A stretch of 64,000 nucleotides of DNA from Syngnathus acus (GCF_901709675.1 NC_051092.1:8386491-8450490), one strand, 5' to 3'; shown: positions 1 through 42,049, counted from the first letter of the stretch. Numbers and translations are program-made. The notes: a model not told the origin generated them from the letters alone.

Positions 1-73
1 AGCATTTTTGAAAGTAAAGACACGTAAACACATCCATACCTGCTTGTTTTTATTTTAAAATATTTTTTGTTTA

Positions 74-96
74 ATTCATTCATTCATTCATTCATC
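74..96 (+). repeat. (ATTC)n microsatellite
   Basis: Five to six ATTC units near the start of the window. Confidence 0.85.
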
Positions 97-1252
97 ATTA
101 GAACAGTTTATTATCAAGGTTTATGCTGGAGCCTAACCCTGTAGACTTTGCACAGTAGGCGTGAAATATTCTTTTAAAATTATATTTAAAAAGAAAACCG
201 GTTTTGCTCGGCACTTCTTGTTGCCGACAAATTTATTTACAACCAGACTCATTGCCAGTCTTTACTTCATATAAAACTGCAGGATATGAGTTGCTCCAGA
301 CGACGAATCAGCATGCATGGTCAGGTTTTCTGGCGCGGTGCTGAACAAAAATATTGAAATAAGGGTTAAGATTTGAACCTCAAAACACTTAAACATAACG
401 AGGGAACCACCCCTGGAAGACATGCTACATGACGTCAATAGACACATAAACAGGAATCGAGTTTTTTTGTTTACCTGCTCTTTGGACTTTGTTTTCAAAC
501 AAAGAATTACGTGCCAAGAAAAACACTGTCAACAGTTTTCATTTTGCAAAGACAAATTACCTTTAACCTCATGTCTCAGCCAGAGACTCTCATAGGATTC
601 AGGTAGAAATATAATTTTCTGTGACCCCGTAGCTCTAACTGTCATTACCAAAAGAATAAATTTACCACCTATGACAATCATGACATTTCTCAGCCTATTA
701 ATGTCTTTGCTTGTCACGTCGGTTCTGTGTCTGAGATGGCCTTTTACAGACGGCACGTGGATTTTAATCTTTGGGCAATGACCTTTAGTTACATCATCTC
801 TCAGAGAACTCTGTTTAAACACTGTCTAGTGGTAGCTGCCTTTTAAACCAGGCTCTTCATTTAGTTACTTTAGTACTGACAATTGAATGCCTGACTGAAT
901 TATAAATAAAATAAAAACTGTGGTCAAATCCTTTTTTTGCTGAATGCTTCTCTCTCTTAGTTGATTCTTCTTTCACCATTGCTTGCTTGCTTAGTAGATG
1001 TAGTTAATATCTTGAGATTTCGAACATCTGTAGTGAGTCTGTGGCCTGGCTATACAATTGGGAGTCAATTAATTGCTAGTTTGTAGCCCAGAAGACAGAC
1101 AAAGGCGGCCTATTTCGTCTTCTTTAACGCATCGCTTTTTGTGCCAAAGATTATTCCTCTTTTTCCCTTTTAACAAATATTCGTCTTATAATCCATTCTG
1201 GATTTAAAAAGCTCAAAAGAAATAAAGGGGGACTTTAATTCAGTCCAAATAG

Positions 1253-1274
1253 CCCTAACCCTAACCCTAACCCT
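1253..1274 (-). repeat. short interstitial telomeric repeat, three CCCTAA units plus a partial
   Basis: Three perfect CCCTAA units followed by CCCTAC, adjoining the SINE fragment at 1283. Confidence 0.85.
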
Positions 1275-1282
1275 ACTCCACC

Positions 1283-1420
1283 TGTCTTCAGGTGAAAGTT
1301 GGGCTACTCCCTGAACTTCTTGCCAGTCAGACACATATAGAGACAAACAACCATTTACAATCACCGAGCGGTGACTGAACTCACACAAGTCAGGTGAGTG
1401 TACTGGCACACCATCAATGA
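1283..1420 (-). mobile_element. SINE fragment (same family as 4973-5250)
   Basis: Contains the blocks CCTGAACTTCTTGCCAG and AGACAAACAACCATTTACA, as in the copies at 4973 and 34160, but has lost the head and tail. Confidence 0.5.
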
Positions 1421-3598
1421 CTTGCTGATCTAATGTATATGAAGCTCAGTCGTGCGTATGCCTCCATGTTCTTCTATGCACTGCCTACATTGGTTTGGCA
1501 TGACAGATGGTCTCCTGAGACAAGTTCAAGGGATCAGTCAGCTCCTGGACTGTCTGTGGTGCAACATGGTGACAGTGAATACAATGATGGAAGTTATCCC
1601 AGAGGTGCTATATTAGATTCCAGTTTCATCAAAAGCCTTCATTATCCAGGAGATGCTGACACACACTTGTCACATGAGGCATTGTCTTGAACCAGAACCA
1701 ACTCACTGCGCCCGCAGATGTGTTGCAATTGATTTGTGATGAATGAGTTCTAGAAATCTCCGTTCATATGATTCTTCAGAAAATACCTGTTGTTTAATAT
1801 GTAGCTGTGGCTCCCCTGCGCAGGGGTGCTAATGGGTCGGGGGGAAGTCGCTTTGGATTCACCCACTGGGTCTGAGGATCCTAATAGCAGTTGATATACA
1901 GTAGTTCTGGCTAGCAATTGGAAGTTTGGCCCTCATGTAACCATCACAGACCTACTGCAAAATAGCTAACGTAGCATGTTGCAGTGAAAAAAACATTCTC
2001 AACAGCACTCTAGATTCTCTCATTTTCCATATGTTCGTTGGGAAACTGCTCTCATCTGTCCAGAGAGAGATAAACCTTCATAGCCACAGAGCATATGGTT
2101 GTTCCAATTAGTAAGAGCTTCACCACTCGGATGAGAAGTAGAGATGTAGTGTGTGCAATATCCAAGGAATCAGCCAGAAAGGACAGGGGGAAAAAGTGTG
2201 CCCCCACCAATTGCAAAACCATTTATAAAGTCTAAAAGGGGATGTTTTTCAAATTGCCTTTTCTTTCCATCCCTTGCCCGTGTCATTAGCACAATAGGTG
2301 AGACTGATTCACATTGTTATTGCTTTGAACCGGGCTGGTGATTTATTTATCTTTGTTATTGACCTGGAGTTTCATGATTATACTATTTTCTGTTGCCGCT
2401 GTCCTGTGTCAGTGAGATTGTAGCCCAAATAACTGAGAAATCATAAAATTTCAGGGACGATGCATGTTTTTGGATTGTAGACATTGCTTGCTAGCTAACT
2501 GCACATTGTAGTGGTGGACATTGGCAACGTTATTGTCGATTTTTATTTTTTTTTACTTCACTTAAACCCAACAAAATATCACCACTTGGACTACTACACT
2601 GAACATGCAAAACCCCACCCTGTAGGATATAATCATGATCATGGGCATATAATGTTCTTGTCGCCTTGGTAATAAACAAGCCGCAAATTTGCCAGTAGTC
2701 ATAATTAACAGAGCTCTTGCTCTCCGCAGGGCCAATGTTATGTTTGTAAGGTACATTAACTATTAATGAATCACACTGATTTGCGGAACGTTAATTTTAC
2801 CTTGTTTGGGGAACTCCGTGACACACTGGGTGTCTTTGGTGGAGCGTAAGGCCCATGTTACAATAATTAAACGCCACAATACTCATCTTGTTTTTAATGT
2901 GAAATCCTCCCACACTTTTCCCGCACAGTTAACCGAATAGCTTCACTTTCACCTTCGACTTTATGTCTTGTTTTGGTAGTGGTGTAATCACGTTGTGCTT
3001 ACTCATAAGTTTGCTTTTCAATGTGTGTATATGAGCCTCCAAATGTAAATTTTGGCTCACGAATTACAATGTCAACCCACTTATTTCAATGCCTGAGTAT
3101 TTAAATCATTATCGCGCAGTTCCACCCTCATTTTACCAACATTCAAGTTCATAAATCCTAAAATTATCAATAACAAATTTTTACAAAAGTAAGATTCTTT
3201 CCATTCGTCTTTTGCTGCACCTTTTTTTGCTCAACCCAAAAACTGCCAAATGATCTCCGTGGCGATTTTGGGCATTGGGCAACAACAAAAAAGCTATAGA
3301 AAAAGCTAAACATGGGAATGGGGAACCCCGTGTCTGTTTGAGGCAGTGTAATTGCAGGGAAAGCAAATAACCTTTACTGTCTACTTGCATGCACGGCTTC
3401 CTTATTCTAAAACTGTTCCTCATTAAGGCCAGATTTTATCTTTTGCTTTGTGAATTCTTTTTGTCTATGTGTCTCTGTAGGGTGTCTCTAATTGGTGAAG
3501 GTGAACGCTACCTTCGTGCTTACTTTACTGCAGGCATCAGAGAGCTTAAGGAATCAAATGGAGAAACTTCATTCATTCATGCACGCACAAATACTCGT

Positions 3599-3643
3599 GC
3601 ACACGCACGCACACACACACACACCTCACACACACACACACAC
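3599..3643 (+). repeat. (CA)n microsatellite, interrupted
   Basis: CA run with CG and CTC interruptions in ldlrad3 intron 1. Confidence 0.9.
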
Positions 3644-4972
3644 CCTCAGTGAGACAGTGTATTCTGTATCTTGTTAAGGCTTGGTATTGTTATCCAGCGC
3701 TTAGAAGCAAACATCCTGTCTTTTTCCTTTGCTCTCAAACTATAATAAATAATTATACTTGTCACGGATCGAGACGTGACAATACTGACATTGTTTCACT
3801 AACTTCACTTACCAAGTTTCTTTTTCCTCCCAAATATGTGAAAGGTCCATCAAACCGGGTTGAGAGATAGTACAGTAAATTCCCAACTCATTAAATTTAT
3901 ATTCCAGATCCAGGTAAAGAAAAAGAGTAATAGACAAAATTGTTTTTTTTAACATACCTTCCTTCCGCAGACAGGACTGAAGTCAAACAGTATGTCCTCT
4001 ATTTTTATCATGATTTTTTTAGTTAGATGTGTTTGATTTTCTGGGTGCTGAATTCACAAAGAATGATTTGAGGCCGCTGATCGCACCTCCCATTGCACTT
4101 CATTTGCACCCGCAGTTTGCTCGGTCTTAGTATCCTATTCACAAAGGATATTGCGCTAATGATATACCAGCGCAAATACGTCCACAAAGTTTGGCAGGAG
4201 AGTCCAGTTTGCCCCTGATTTTTCCCCTGGTTGTATGAAGCTACACATGGCAAAGTATAAACGCTGGATTTGCGCAAAGAATGCCAAGGCAGACAATGAC
4301 ATTTAGAAAAAGAAAGACAATTTAAGAACGCTGGCTTGCGCTCCTGAACAAGGAGTTAAGAACGGAACTGTCGGATTAACAATCCTCACCAAAATTCACA
4401 CGCACATCTCTGTTTTAATGCCCTCATAAATCCCCCAAAATATGAAAACGATCAATATTTAGGAGTTTATGGACAAGTGTCTTCCTCATTAAGTGACATT
4501 AGGCTGTAGTGAATGCCACTGGAGATGAAGACTTTCTAATGTCCATAAAATCCAAACGATTTGTGCTATGATTCTGATATTTTCAAAGATGCACAGTCCC
4601 ACTATGATCAGAATGTGTTTTTTTTTAATTCAAAACTCAACTGTTGACTAGATGTTTTCCCCCAAGTAACGAATTCAATGTTCTCTTCAAAAACTGTTGA
4701 AAAAAAAAACTTTAAATAGCAATACAATCAGTTTTCAAGTATACATGAATGACAACATCACTCCACATTTACGTCAAGACAGCGAATGCGCTGATCGGGC
4801 ACATCCCAAGCTATTCTGATTAAACGTTTCACATAAGGTTTGTTCAAATTGGCAAAAGGATTATACCGCTCCTGTGATTCCAAATTACATTTCACTTGGA
4901 TTCTGCTTTTTTCATTTCGATTGAGCCATTATTTTGCTGTAATTTCATTCTGTTTCGTCATTTGGTCATCAT

Positions 4973-5250
4973 CCGAATGAACCGCTTATCCTGACGAGGG
5001 TCACAGTTGTGCTGGAGCCTATCCCTTGCAGCCTTTAGGCGGTAGGCTGGTTATACCGCAGGGCACTCATAGACAAACAACCATTCACACTGACAATCAC
5101 ACCTAGGGAGAATTAGGAGTCGTCAATCAGCCTATCATGCATGTTTTTGGAATGTGGGTTAGGGTTAGGGTACCCAGCGGAAATCCACATAGGCACGGGG
5201 AGAACATGCAAAATCACAGGAAGGCCGGAGATGGAATTGAACCCTGTAGT
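4973..5250 (-). mobile_element. tRNA-derived SINE, fairly complete copy
   Basis: Read on the minus strand it has a B-box-like remnant, then GCATGTTCTCCCCGTGCC, then the tail block ending GGATAAGCGGTTCATTCGG. This is a very common teleost SINE whose canonical tail is (ATGG)n. Here a TTAGGG doublet has replaced part of the usual CCTCCCACATTCC region (5157-5170). Located in ldlrad3 intron 1. Confidence 0.7.
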
Positions 5251-5848
5251 TTTGTCATTTGGATTCATTCAAATCGGACTACAAGGCTTTATGTAAACCT
5301 GGCTATTGTGAAGTGTCCAGGTCAAGGCTCACCCACTTGTTTATGGTTTATTTTCAGGTGATCTTGATGTAAGAAAAGGCCTACTCTTGCACATTTTTGC
5401 AATTAGAGTTAGTTATGCCAATAGGTCACTAATGGCGTCAAAACCCAAATCTCTTGGCAGCGGGCAGCGCTCCTGAGTCATTTAAGTGCATTGAAGCTGG
5501 CCAGCCCTACACCCATTTTCAGCAGAGCAGCATAATACTATCCCCTGGTCAGTGCGACACTCATTATTACTTGCACCGTGGTGTCAGACCTCAGCTAAAA
5601 GGCCATGTTTCACATTTATGCCTATTAAGCACAGTAAAATGTTCCAGACAATGCCCCAGCGTATAAATATGTGCCTTGTTGTTTGCTAAAGTCACACTTT
5701 TTCACATAATAAATATTAATAACAGTATTTAGCCTTGATTATGGGGTTGAATTTGACATAAATACAAATTAAATCCACCTTGCAGGTAATTTTCTTTCTG
5801 GAATGGTTGTCAGTCTCAGTTTTCTTGTGTCTGCTCTTTTGTTTTCAG

Positions 5849-34607
<28,759 letters not shown>

Positions 34608-34808
34608 CCAATCTCTTACTGGCTCACTGCTAGCTATTGCAGGACTGCACAGCCGCACATTCCACAGCGCAGACCTGATGACAACGCACCTACTAAAGAC
34701 TGAACAACTCCTTTGAGAAGTCACTTCATCCTGAAACTCAGTTTTGTGTGTTGGCTTCCCCTGGTGGACGTTTTTGCAGAGCTGCATGCAGTATCCTTCA
34801 TTTTAAAA

Positions 34809-35197
34809 CAGTGGTTCTTAACCTGGGTTCGATCAAACCCTAGGGGCTCGGTGAGTCAGTCTCAGGGGTTCGGCAGAGCCTCCTCTGTAGAGAGGACCGA
34901 ACACACCTGATTTATCGTGTAAATTCATGATGACTCGTATCTGAACTGGTCTCACAAAGGCAACAGCAGAAGTCATGCTGATTTGCAGGTATGTAATTTG
35001 TTTTGAGTTCATGCATTGTGTTGGTTTTGTTCTTTGAACAAGGGGATGTTCATACACAGCTCATTTTGTGCACCAGTAAAAACATTGATGTCTTGAATTT
35101 GAAAAAAATATATTTATTTTTCACCAAAGAGGGGTTCGGTGAATGCCCATATGAAACTGGTGGAGTTCGGTATCTCCAACAAGGTTAAGAACCTCTG
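34809..35197. mobile_element. non-autonomous hAT-type DNA transposon (MITE) in the ldlrad3 3' UTR
   Basis: The left end is CAGTGGTTCTTAACCT. The right end, read on the other strand, is CAGAGGTTCTTAACCT: 15 of 16 bases match. It is flanked by a perfect 8-bp duplication TTTTAAAA (34801-34808 and 35198-35205). An 8-bp duplication and CAG...CTG termini are diagnostic of hAT transposition. The 389-base body has no transposase frame, so it must have been mobilised in trans. It starts about 200 bases after the ldlrad3 stop codon. Confidence 0.88.
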
Positions 35198-36249
35198 TTT
35201 TAAAATGAGTCCGAAGTGCATTTCAGTTGAATTTGATTCCACAGTCAAAGGTACTAGATATTTTCTAAACTACTGACCACAGCCTTAGAGAATAATCTCC
35301 ATTAAAACTGTCTTAAGAGTGCCAATAAGATGCTTTCACTGTATCTTGGTCTTCATAAGGTTCTGGTACATCCAAAAGATGCATCAAACCTTCCATTTAA
35401 TTTCACCCTCAGGATATTTCCAGGTTGTGTTCCCATGTAGTGCTACATCGAAAATGGAGGTGTACGTAAAGCTTTATATAGCTGAATTCATTCCCTATTC
35501 TTTCCCCAAGAACTAGGAAGCCTTTGAGGAGCATTGTGTTTTGACAACCCTCGCCCTCAAATATGCTCTTTCCTCCTGATTTGTGACAGATGTTTCGATT
35601 TTTCAGTTTCTTTCAGTGGTACACACAGAATCTTGGGGTATAGGTAGATGTAAATGATATGAGTACCCTCCCTAATAAAGGGAAAAGACCATCAGCACTC
35701 AAATGCAGCCTCAGAATCAGTACATGGTACTGTCAGCAAGACGCAAAAGTGTTGTCATTTTCCTTGATGGAAACACACTTTGATGGCACCTCAGTAAATC
35801 ACCTTTGCAATATTTTTTGTGTGTGTGTTTTAAATGTTAAAAGACTCCAATAGAAGGGTAAAATATTCAAATATACAGTATTTAAAACCTACTATTCGTT
35901 TAATTTTCAGATCTCTGTATTGTTGCCTTATTTGTGTGAGTGCAGCATGAATTGCACAAGGGTTTTCAAGGATTTTCCAATTATCCATTAGCCTTCTAAC
36001 ACAATCAGCAAACACAATGGACCATTAGAACACTGGAGGGATGTTTGCTGGAAATAGGCCTTTATACACCGATGTAGATAATGCATTAAAAAAACAGACG
36101 TTTGTAGGTAGAATAGACATTTATCACATGAACAATGTATAGAGTGTATTACTGATTAGTTTCATATTATTCTCATTGAAAAATAGTTTAAAGATTTTAA
36201 ATACAGGGACATTTCCCCAAACTTGTGACCCCAAACTTTTGAAGACTAT

Positions 36250-36250
36250 A

Positions 36251-36276
<26 letters not shown>
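36250..36276 (+). repeat. (TA)n microsatellite
   Basis: Perfect TA run in the presumed ldlrad3 3' UTR, followed by CA-rich sequence. Confidence 0.88.
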
Positions 36277-36287
<11 letters not shown>

Positions 36288-36342
36288 GTACACACATACA
36301 CACTCACTAAAATGACCCCACATTTAACTAAAGCATTCCTCA

Positions 36343-36348
36343 AATAAA
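36343..36348 (+). terminator. candidate poly(A) signal AATAAA
   Basis: Canonical hexamer with GT/T-rich sequence downstream. It is the best of three AATAAA candidates after the ldlrad3 stop. Without transcript ends this is a guess. Confidence 0.3.
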
Positions 36349-37793
36349 AACAAAAAAACACTTCTCGTCGATTTCAGTCTGAAGACCACCCGTGTTATGT
36401 TGACAAGTTGCAATTATGTGTTTGTTCAAGTTCTTGTATTTTATAGCAATATGTAGTACTTTTACTACAGCAAAATAATTTTGATAGCACTCTTGCTCAT
36501 AAAAATGACAATGGTGTCTCTGTACCCTATCATCATATGGTTCAGTGGTCTATATTGGCGAGCCTGCCTGGCTACATCTCGTCATTACCGCTTGCATAAT
36601 ATTATGTACTTGCAAAGGTGCAAATGACTTGTCAAAGGTACTGTATTTGCTTTTGAAATGAACAGTGTTTAGATAAACACAGTATTTAATGACATGCCTT
36701 TATTCCATGATCTGAAAATGGAAAATAATTGTAGTTTGAATCTTCAACAGACATGCACTGCTGATAAACTGATACGAAAACAATAATATGCGATATTGTT
36801 TGAAATTGCACATGCTGGGGAAAGTTCACCTTCAATGGTTCAATGACATGTATAACTGAAGGATCTGTTTATATGTATGTGTTTATCACGTGTTCTTTAT
36901 CTTCAATGCTGTAAAGAAAAAGTACAGCATATACTTTGTAATACCAAACAAGTTCATATAAGTAAAGCAACTTTCCATACCAAAGGAAATTTCAGCATTC
37001 TGTATGTGCTCTTTTCTGTGTAACAATTTGAAAAATGGCATTCACTCTCCTCCAACCGGGAGTGTTTCACAGGACACATTTACTTTTCTTTTGCATGCTG
37101 CATATAGTTTTTTTTCACCAAGTTCTCTGTGCCATAGTGTTTTATTTTTGAAACCTGTAGATTGAAAATGTATTGTGATCTTTTGGCTTTAATAATAGAT
37201 GGTGTTATTGTATGTTCAACCACAAGATGTCCCTCTTGTTCGTGAAATGAAAGCTTTAAAGGCGCTGTTCTTTTTTCATAACCGAGGAGCTTTCTGAAAT
37301 ACTTAAATTATTAATCATGTAAACTAGGTCGTCTTACACTTTTGTTTTGTTTTCAAGAAAAGGTACCTGCCTATATAAATAATTCAAGGGTCATAGCTTC
37401 CCCCTCTTGGTTTCATGGCAACTATCTACAAATCTACACCTTTTATAAAACCCCCATCTCTGTCGAAACATTAATTCTTTATAATTTCCCTCCCCTGTCA
37501 TTAGACTGCCCACCCCACAATAAATACATATATGTTTGACTCAGATCATGTGATACCATGAGCATGTCAGCACAAAGTCCCTCATCACTTTATCATTTGT
37601 TATCACCCCACCCTCATTTATACGTCTCACAATTATTTGCACCACCTTCACGCCTTCCTCAATTCTCTAACCAGTCTTCAAATCTGTTGCAAGAGGCCCA
37701 TGTTTGCTCTGCGCCAGCCCTTAACTACACAGACTTTAATTAAAAGCTTGCGGGCCACTTGGCCATGTCTCTCTTGCTTGCTCCCTCACTCGC

Positions 37794-37831
37794 TCTCTTT
37801 CTCTCTCTCGCTCTCTCTCTCTCTCTCTATC
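37794..37831 (+). repeat. (CT)n microsatellite
   Basis: Interrupted CT run ending in CTATCTATC, immediately before the 135-base duplication. Confidence 0.85.
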
Positions 37832-37857
37832 TATCATTCTGCCTGGCAGCTGTTGGG

Positions 37858-38148
37858 TTTCAGAAAATGCTTAAAAACTGCAGCAACTAATCAGGAATTC
37901 ATTTGTCGCTCTGCATTATTAGTTTACAACCTTATTATTTTGTCCAAGAATTGGACTTTCCGACAAACTCACGTCCTTAGGTGTCCCTTCGTACGTATCA
38001 CGGGCTATGCCAGTTTCAGAAAATGCTTATAAATTGCAGCAACTAACCAGGACTTCATTTGTCGCTCTGCATTATTAGTTTGGAACCTTATCATTTTGGC
38101 CAAGAGTTGGACTTTCCGACAAACTCACAACCTTAGGTGTCCCTTCGT
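37858..38148 (+). repeat. tandem duplication of a 135-base unit
   Basis: Copy 1 (37858-37992) and copy 2 (38014-38148) are the same length and about 90% identical, separated by 21 bases. Shared blocks include TTTCAGAAAATGCTTA, TCGCTCTGCATTATTAGTTT and GGACTTTCCGACAAACTCAC. No family recognised. Confidence 0.92.
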
Positions 38149-39959
38149 GATCCCCACTTTATGGTACCTAATGGCATGAACACAAAATTGAATACTGCAT
38201 GGTACTATTTTCAGTACATGGAGTGTGCACTGATGATGCCATATGGGTAGCCTAAACTACTACTGGTCATCCAGTGATGAGCAGACTTGCCATGGCATAA
38301 TATTTAAAGGATTCACAAGTACAATTGACTGTTGGGTTTACCTGCTATCTGGCCTTTCATTGTGTACTTGTTAGACCCCATCCACCCTCAAAACCATCAC
38401 ATGGCAATTTCTGTGTAGGGTTAGTGTGTCAGTGCTACAAAAACATTTAATATATTTTCATGCAACTCTGCCTTTTTCCATGAAGTAGCTGCAGCCCCAG
38501 AATACACAAGACAGCAACAGACCAAAAATGCAAATGTATCTTGAAAAGTTTTATAAGCAGTCGACATTCGTCAAAACAATCCCTGTTTATTAAGTCTTTA
38601 AAGAGTTACTGATAACACACGTACACTTCTGTTTTTCCATCTGGACCTATACAAAACTATCCAAATAGTCATTTTGTGTGAAATAAGAAATTTGGCATGT
38701 TGTACAGCCTGCGAGTTGGCACTGGTTTATGCAGAAAAAGATGCAGAATAATGAAGAGCAACAAGAAGTTCTCCAATTAATCTCCAGTAATAGTTATTGA
38801 CACAGAACAGAGGATATATGCCTGAGTTTTGTCTGCTCAGTTTGGGTGTTTCTGCTTTGTGTATATTTAAGTAGTAAGTTAGAACAGCATAAAGGAATAT
38901 TACCATAATGCTAATCAGTTTGTATTTTAGTTTTATGCGTTTAGGGAGGGAGATAAAAACTGTGTTTCTATTCCCCCTATTCAACCCACTTTACTTTTGT
39001 TTGTACACAGTCATGTAATTATTTTTTTCAATCTTTTTTCAAATATTTCAATTTAGGACTCTTGTGAAATTGCTGCCCAATTTCAGCTTGTGGCGAAAAC
39101 TGAGGTGGTGGGCAGTACATGTTTTTTACTAATTCACAAGTACTTCTTTTCACTATTCACTTTCAGCCGTGCAGTTATCGCAAGGCCATCTTCTCTCACC
39201 AATGGCGCACACAAATACACTCACTTTGGCTGTTGAGCCATAGCTGCGGTGCACTGAAGATAAGACCGTGCGGATTCACATGTAAATAGCGTGAGTGTGG
39301 AGGGGAAGGAGGGTGCATTGTTCAGAGGCAGAGGCTCTGAGGGGCCGCGAGGAGCTCTGCCGAGGGTTTGGCCAGTGTGGCCCTTATCAGATGAAGAGCA
39401 GGCCTCTGAGGGAAGGAGGGGTCGGCGAGGGGCGAGCGCTGGGTAGAGTTGAGAGGGCCAAAAAAGAGAATAGAACAGCTGGCGGAGTCACGCGTGCAGC
39501 CCCAAAAAGTACACAGAGCCCAGACACGCTGAGCACGGTGGGAATCTCTTCTGCTAAGAGATCCACAAACACACGGCGTCTTGTGTTATAATCAGCCGCC
39601 AACCAGCAGGTCTGAGCCCATAATCACAGTCACAGAGCACAAAAACGTTGGATAGAATCACAACACACAATCGTTTCAAACCATCACTAAGATTAAAACG
39701 TTTCCATAAAGTTGTCTTCACACATTCACACTCACTGTTGAAAGTAGGATTATAGGTCACTTGAATGAGGTATTTTTAAAAATGGACACTTTCCCCGTGA
39801 ATTAATGATTGTTTTTTTTTTTTAATGTCCTGAAAAACTCAAAACGTTTCAATCCTCCTGGACGAGTGGCGTCAGATCATGACGATTTGAACCCTGTTTT
39901 ATCTCAGTCCCTTTGTGATAATGCTATCAGCCAGACTCATAATGTTGCATTCCTGTTCA

Positions 39960-40260
39960 ACTGTCAGTCTGTTTACATGCTTGTGGATTTTCTCATTCAT
40001 CCAGGTTATTTTATTTTAAGGGCACAGATACAGTTGGACTGCTCTATTTGTTTTAGAAGACATTTCGCCTCCCATCCGAGTAGGCTTCATCAAGTTCATA
40101 CAACTAGGCTTGTTTGTTGGGTGGAGAAAGTCGGTTCAATTTCTACTCACCTGAGAAAATGAAACTTGATGATAGAAGTGGCACCAAGTCGTCTTGTGAT
40201 ACAGATGAAACTACTACATCATCCAGACGTATCCTGATGACTTTTGTTTACTAACATTAT
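39960..40260. mobile_element. fragment of a common interspersed repeat
   Basis: Holds GAAGACATTTCGCCTCCCAT followed by CCGAGTAGGCTTCATCAAG, a sequence found in many vertebrate repeats (usually CATTTCGCCTCTCATCCAAG). Class unresolved; ends approximate. Confidence 0.4.
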
Positions 40261-42049
40261 TGACTAGTCTATTGATTAAGTTGAAGAATTATGGAATACT
40301 AAATGAAAATGTTAAAGTTTCCGGAGCACACTGTAAATGAAAAGTTAACGCACTTCTTAATGTATTCTTTATTTTAGGACTGTGGTAATCATTCTATCAA
40401 TAACATGGAAACATAATGTAGTCTACCGCCACTCAGTTGTGAATACAGTCTATATAGACCTAATTTGGATGCGCACTAATTGAAAGGTTTCATGGAAACC
40501 CACCCTCTGCATATGCATCCATTTTGCCGTGAAGATTCATGTATTATTCACAGAGAAACTTACAAAATTGTTGTTTTTAATCACACTGAACAAATGTGAA
40601 ACTGCATTAATTTGACTTTCACTCGTTCCGCTGGAAACTGTTTTTGCAGCTCACTACTAACAAATAAGCGGTGGTTGAAACATGTTGTGGCGATAAGCGA
40701 TCATTTTGTAAAAACATTTTCCATTATTCCTTCATCAGCGTGAGCCAGCATAGCGATAGATAGTTTATATATATATATATATGCATGAATGTGTATGTGC
40801 ATATGTCAGTCTGGAATTAGCAGCTGAAACAGTAACACTTCCCTGCTTAAGAATAGGCTGGGGGGTGTTGGCGCTTGTCCCTTGCATTCAGACCAGTGTT
40901 AAACACACAAACTAGAAGGCTAATGGGTAATCCCTGAGGAGCAGCCACCTTTGTCATAGCCCTAAGAGGATGTCTTTCTCTGGGTATGATGTGACAGCCA
41001 CCAGGCAGCCTGCTACTGGACAACCAGCATGATGCCAGATAGTGATCTCACTACAGAGGGATGCCAGCAGGTTGCCAGGTCCTGATTGAGATCTGATGAG
41101 CAGAAGATTGACGTTTGTCTTGATTTCCTTTTGTTTTTTGTTTTGTTGTCTGTGCAACACCGGGAGGTTTGATATCTACCACGGAGAAAGAAAAGGGAAA
41201 GTGTGGCGTATGGGGAGCTTTGTCATGCAGCAGGTGGTCTCCATGTGTCCACAAAGACCTCCAGTTATTCTGACAGAATACAGTAGTGGAGAGATCTATG
41301 ATGCTGTTGAATTTGTTGCTTCATCTGATCTGCCAAAAAGTTTCCGAAATATCTCTGCACACAAATACGCTAATAGAAACAAAAGAGCAACTGATTGCAC
41401 TAAAACGGTTCTGTCTGGATTCATTTTTGTAATTGGATGTCTGTACAAAACAAATCTGAATTGAAGTGGTGTCAGGAGTCTGAAAGGGGCTGAGAAGTGT
41501 TCCTGCCGAGACGGCCACTTGTTCATGTATTTCTATGGATTAAGGACATTCCAGGTCGCAAGGTGGACTCCAGGAGAGGGAAGCAAGTTGATTAGTCGGC
41601 TGTCACTGAGTAGCAGAGAGAAAATTCCACAGTGCAAGGTGCAATCAGGGAGACCAGGGAAGGCAAATCTCATGGGAATACGCTAATCCTATGAAGAGAT
41701 AGGGTCAATAAAATAAGCGGCCTCATAAATGGCAACAACACGATACTTCCTGTGTGGGGTATTGTGTGTTATTAGCTGAAGAATTGCTGAAGAATTGTCT
41801 CATGATTGCCTCATTATTTTAATGCATCTAGCCCTACTTTTATACTGTCTGTGATGAAATATTGTGGCTTCATCTCCATGCTGTACACTCATCTGTCTTT
41901 TCACCCCCAGAGAACTGAGCTCCACATTCAGCAGCACACGTTTTATTTTAGCAAACAACACGGATCAGCTTGTGGTTGACTTTCGTGCAGGGTAGCTAAA
42001 GTTAGATAGCCCTTGATGAGCTCCAGCTTTTCTTCTTCTGTCACACTGG

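Larger units (their letters stand above)
1..5848 (+). other. ldlrad3: ldlrad3 intron 1, 3' part
   Basis: AT-rich non-coding sequence upstream of exon 2. I found no candidate for the signal-peptide exon: no GC-rich promoter-like stretch, and no ATG plus hydrophobic run followed by a donor in the right phase. Contents are an ATTC microsatellite near 74-96, a short CCCTAA run at 1253-1274, SINE fragments at 1283-1420 and 4973-5250, and a CA run at 3599-3643. The remainder shows nothing I recognise. Confidence 0.75.
34608..37540 (+). other. ldlrad3: probable ldlrad3 3' UTR and downstream flank
   Basis: Non-coding, AT-rich sequence after the TAG. AATAAA hexamers occur at 35674-35679, 36343-36348 and 37519-37524. 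The one at 36343 is followed within about 50-90 bases by GT-rich sequence (around 36391-36440), as expected for a cleavage site. Mammalian LDLRAD3 has a 3' UTR of several kilobases, so an end anywhere from 35.7 to 37.5 kb is plausible. A TA run lies at 36250-36276 and a hAT-type element at 34809-35197. The extent is inferred, not shown. Confidence 0.4.

Noticed and set aside
1-5848. Search for ldlrad3 exon 1 with the signal peptide
   Set aside because: No ATG-hydrophobic segment ending in a donor of matching phase was found; exon 1 is presumed to lie upstream of the window.
41096-41464. 122-codon + strand frame
   Set aside because: No domain, low-complexity start, and competing minus-strand frames over the same bases.
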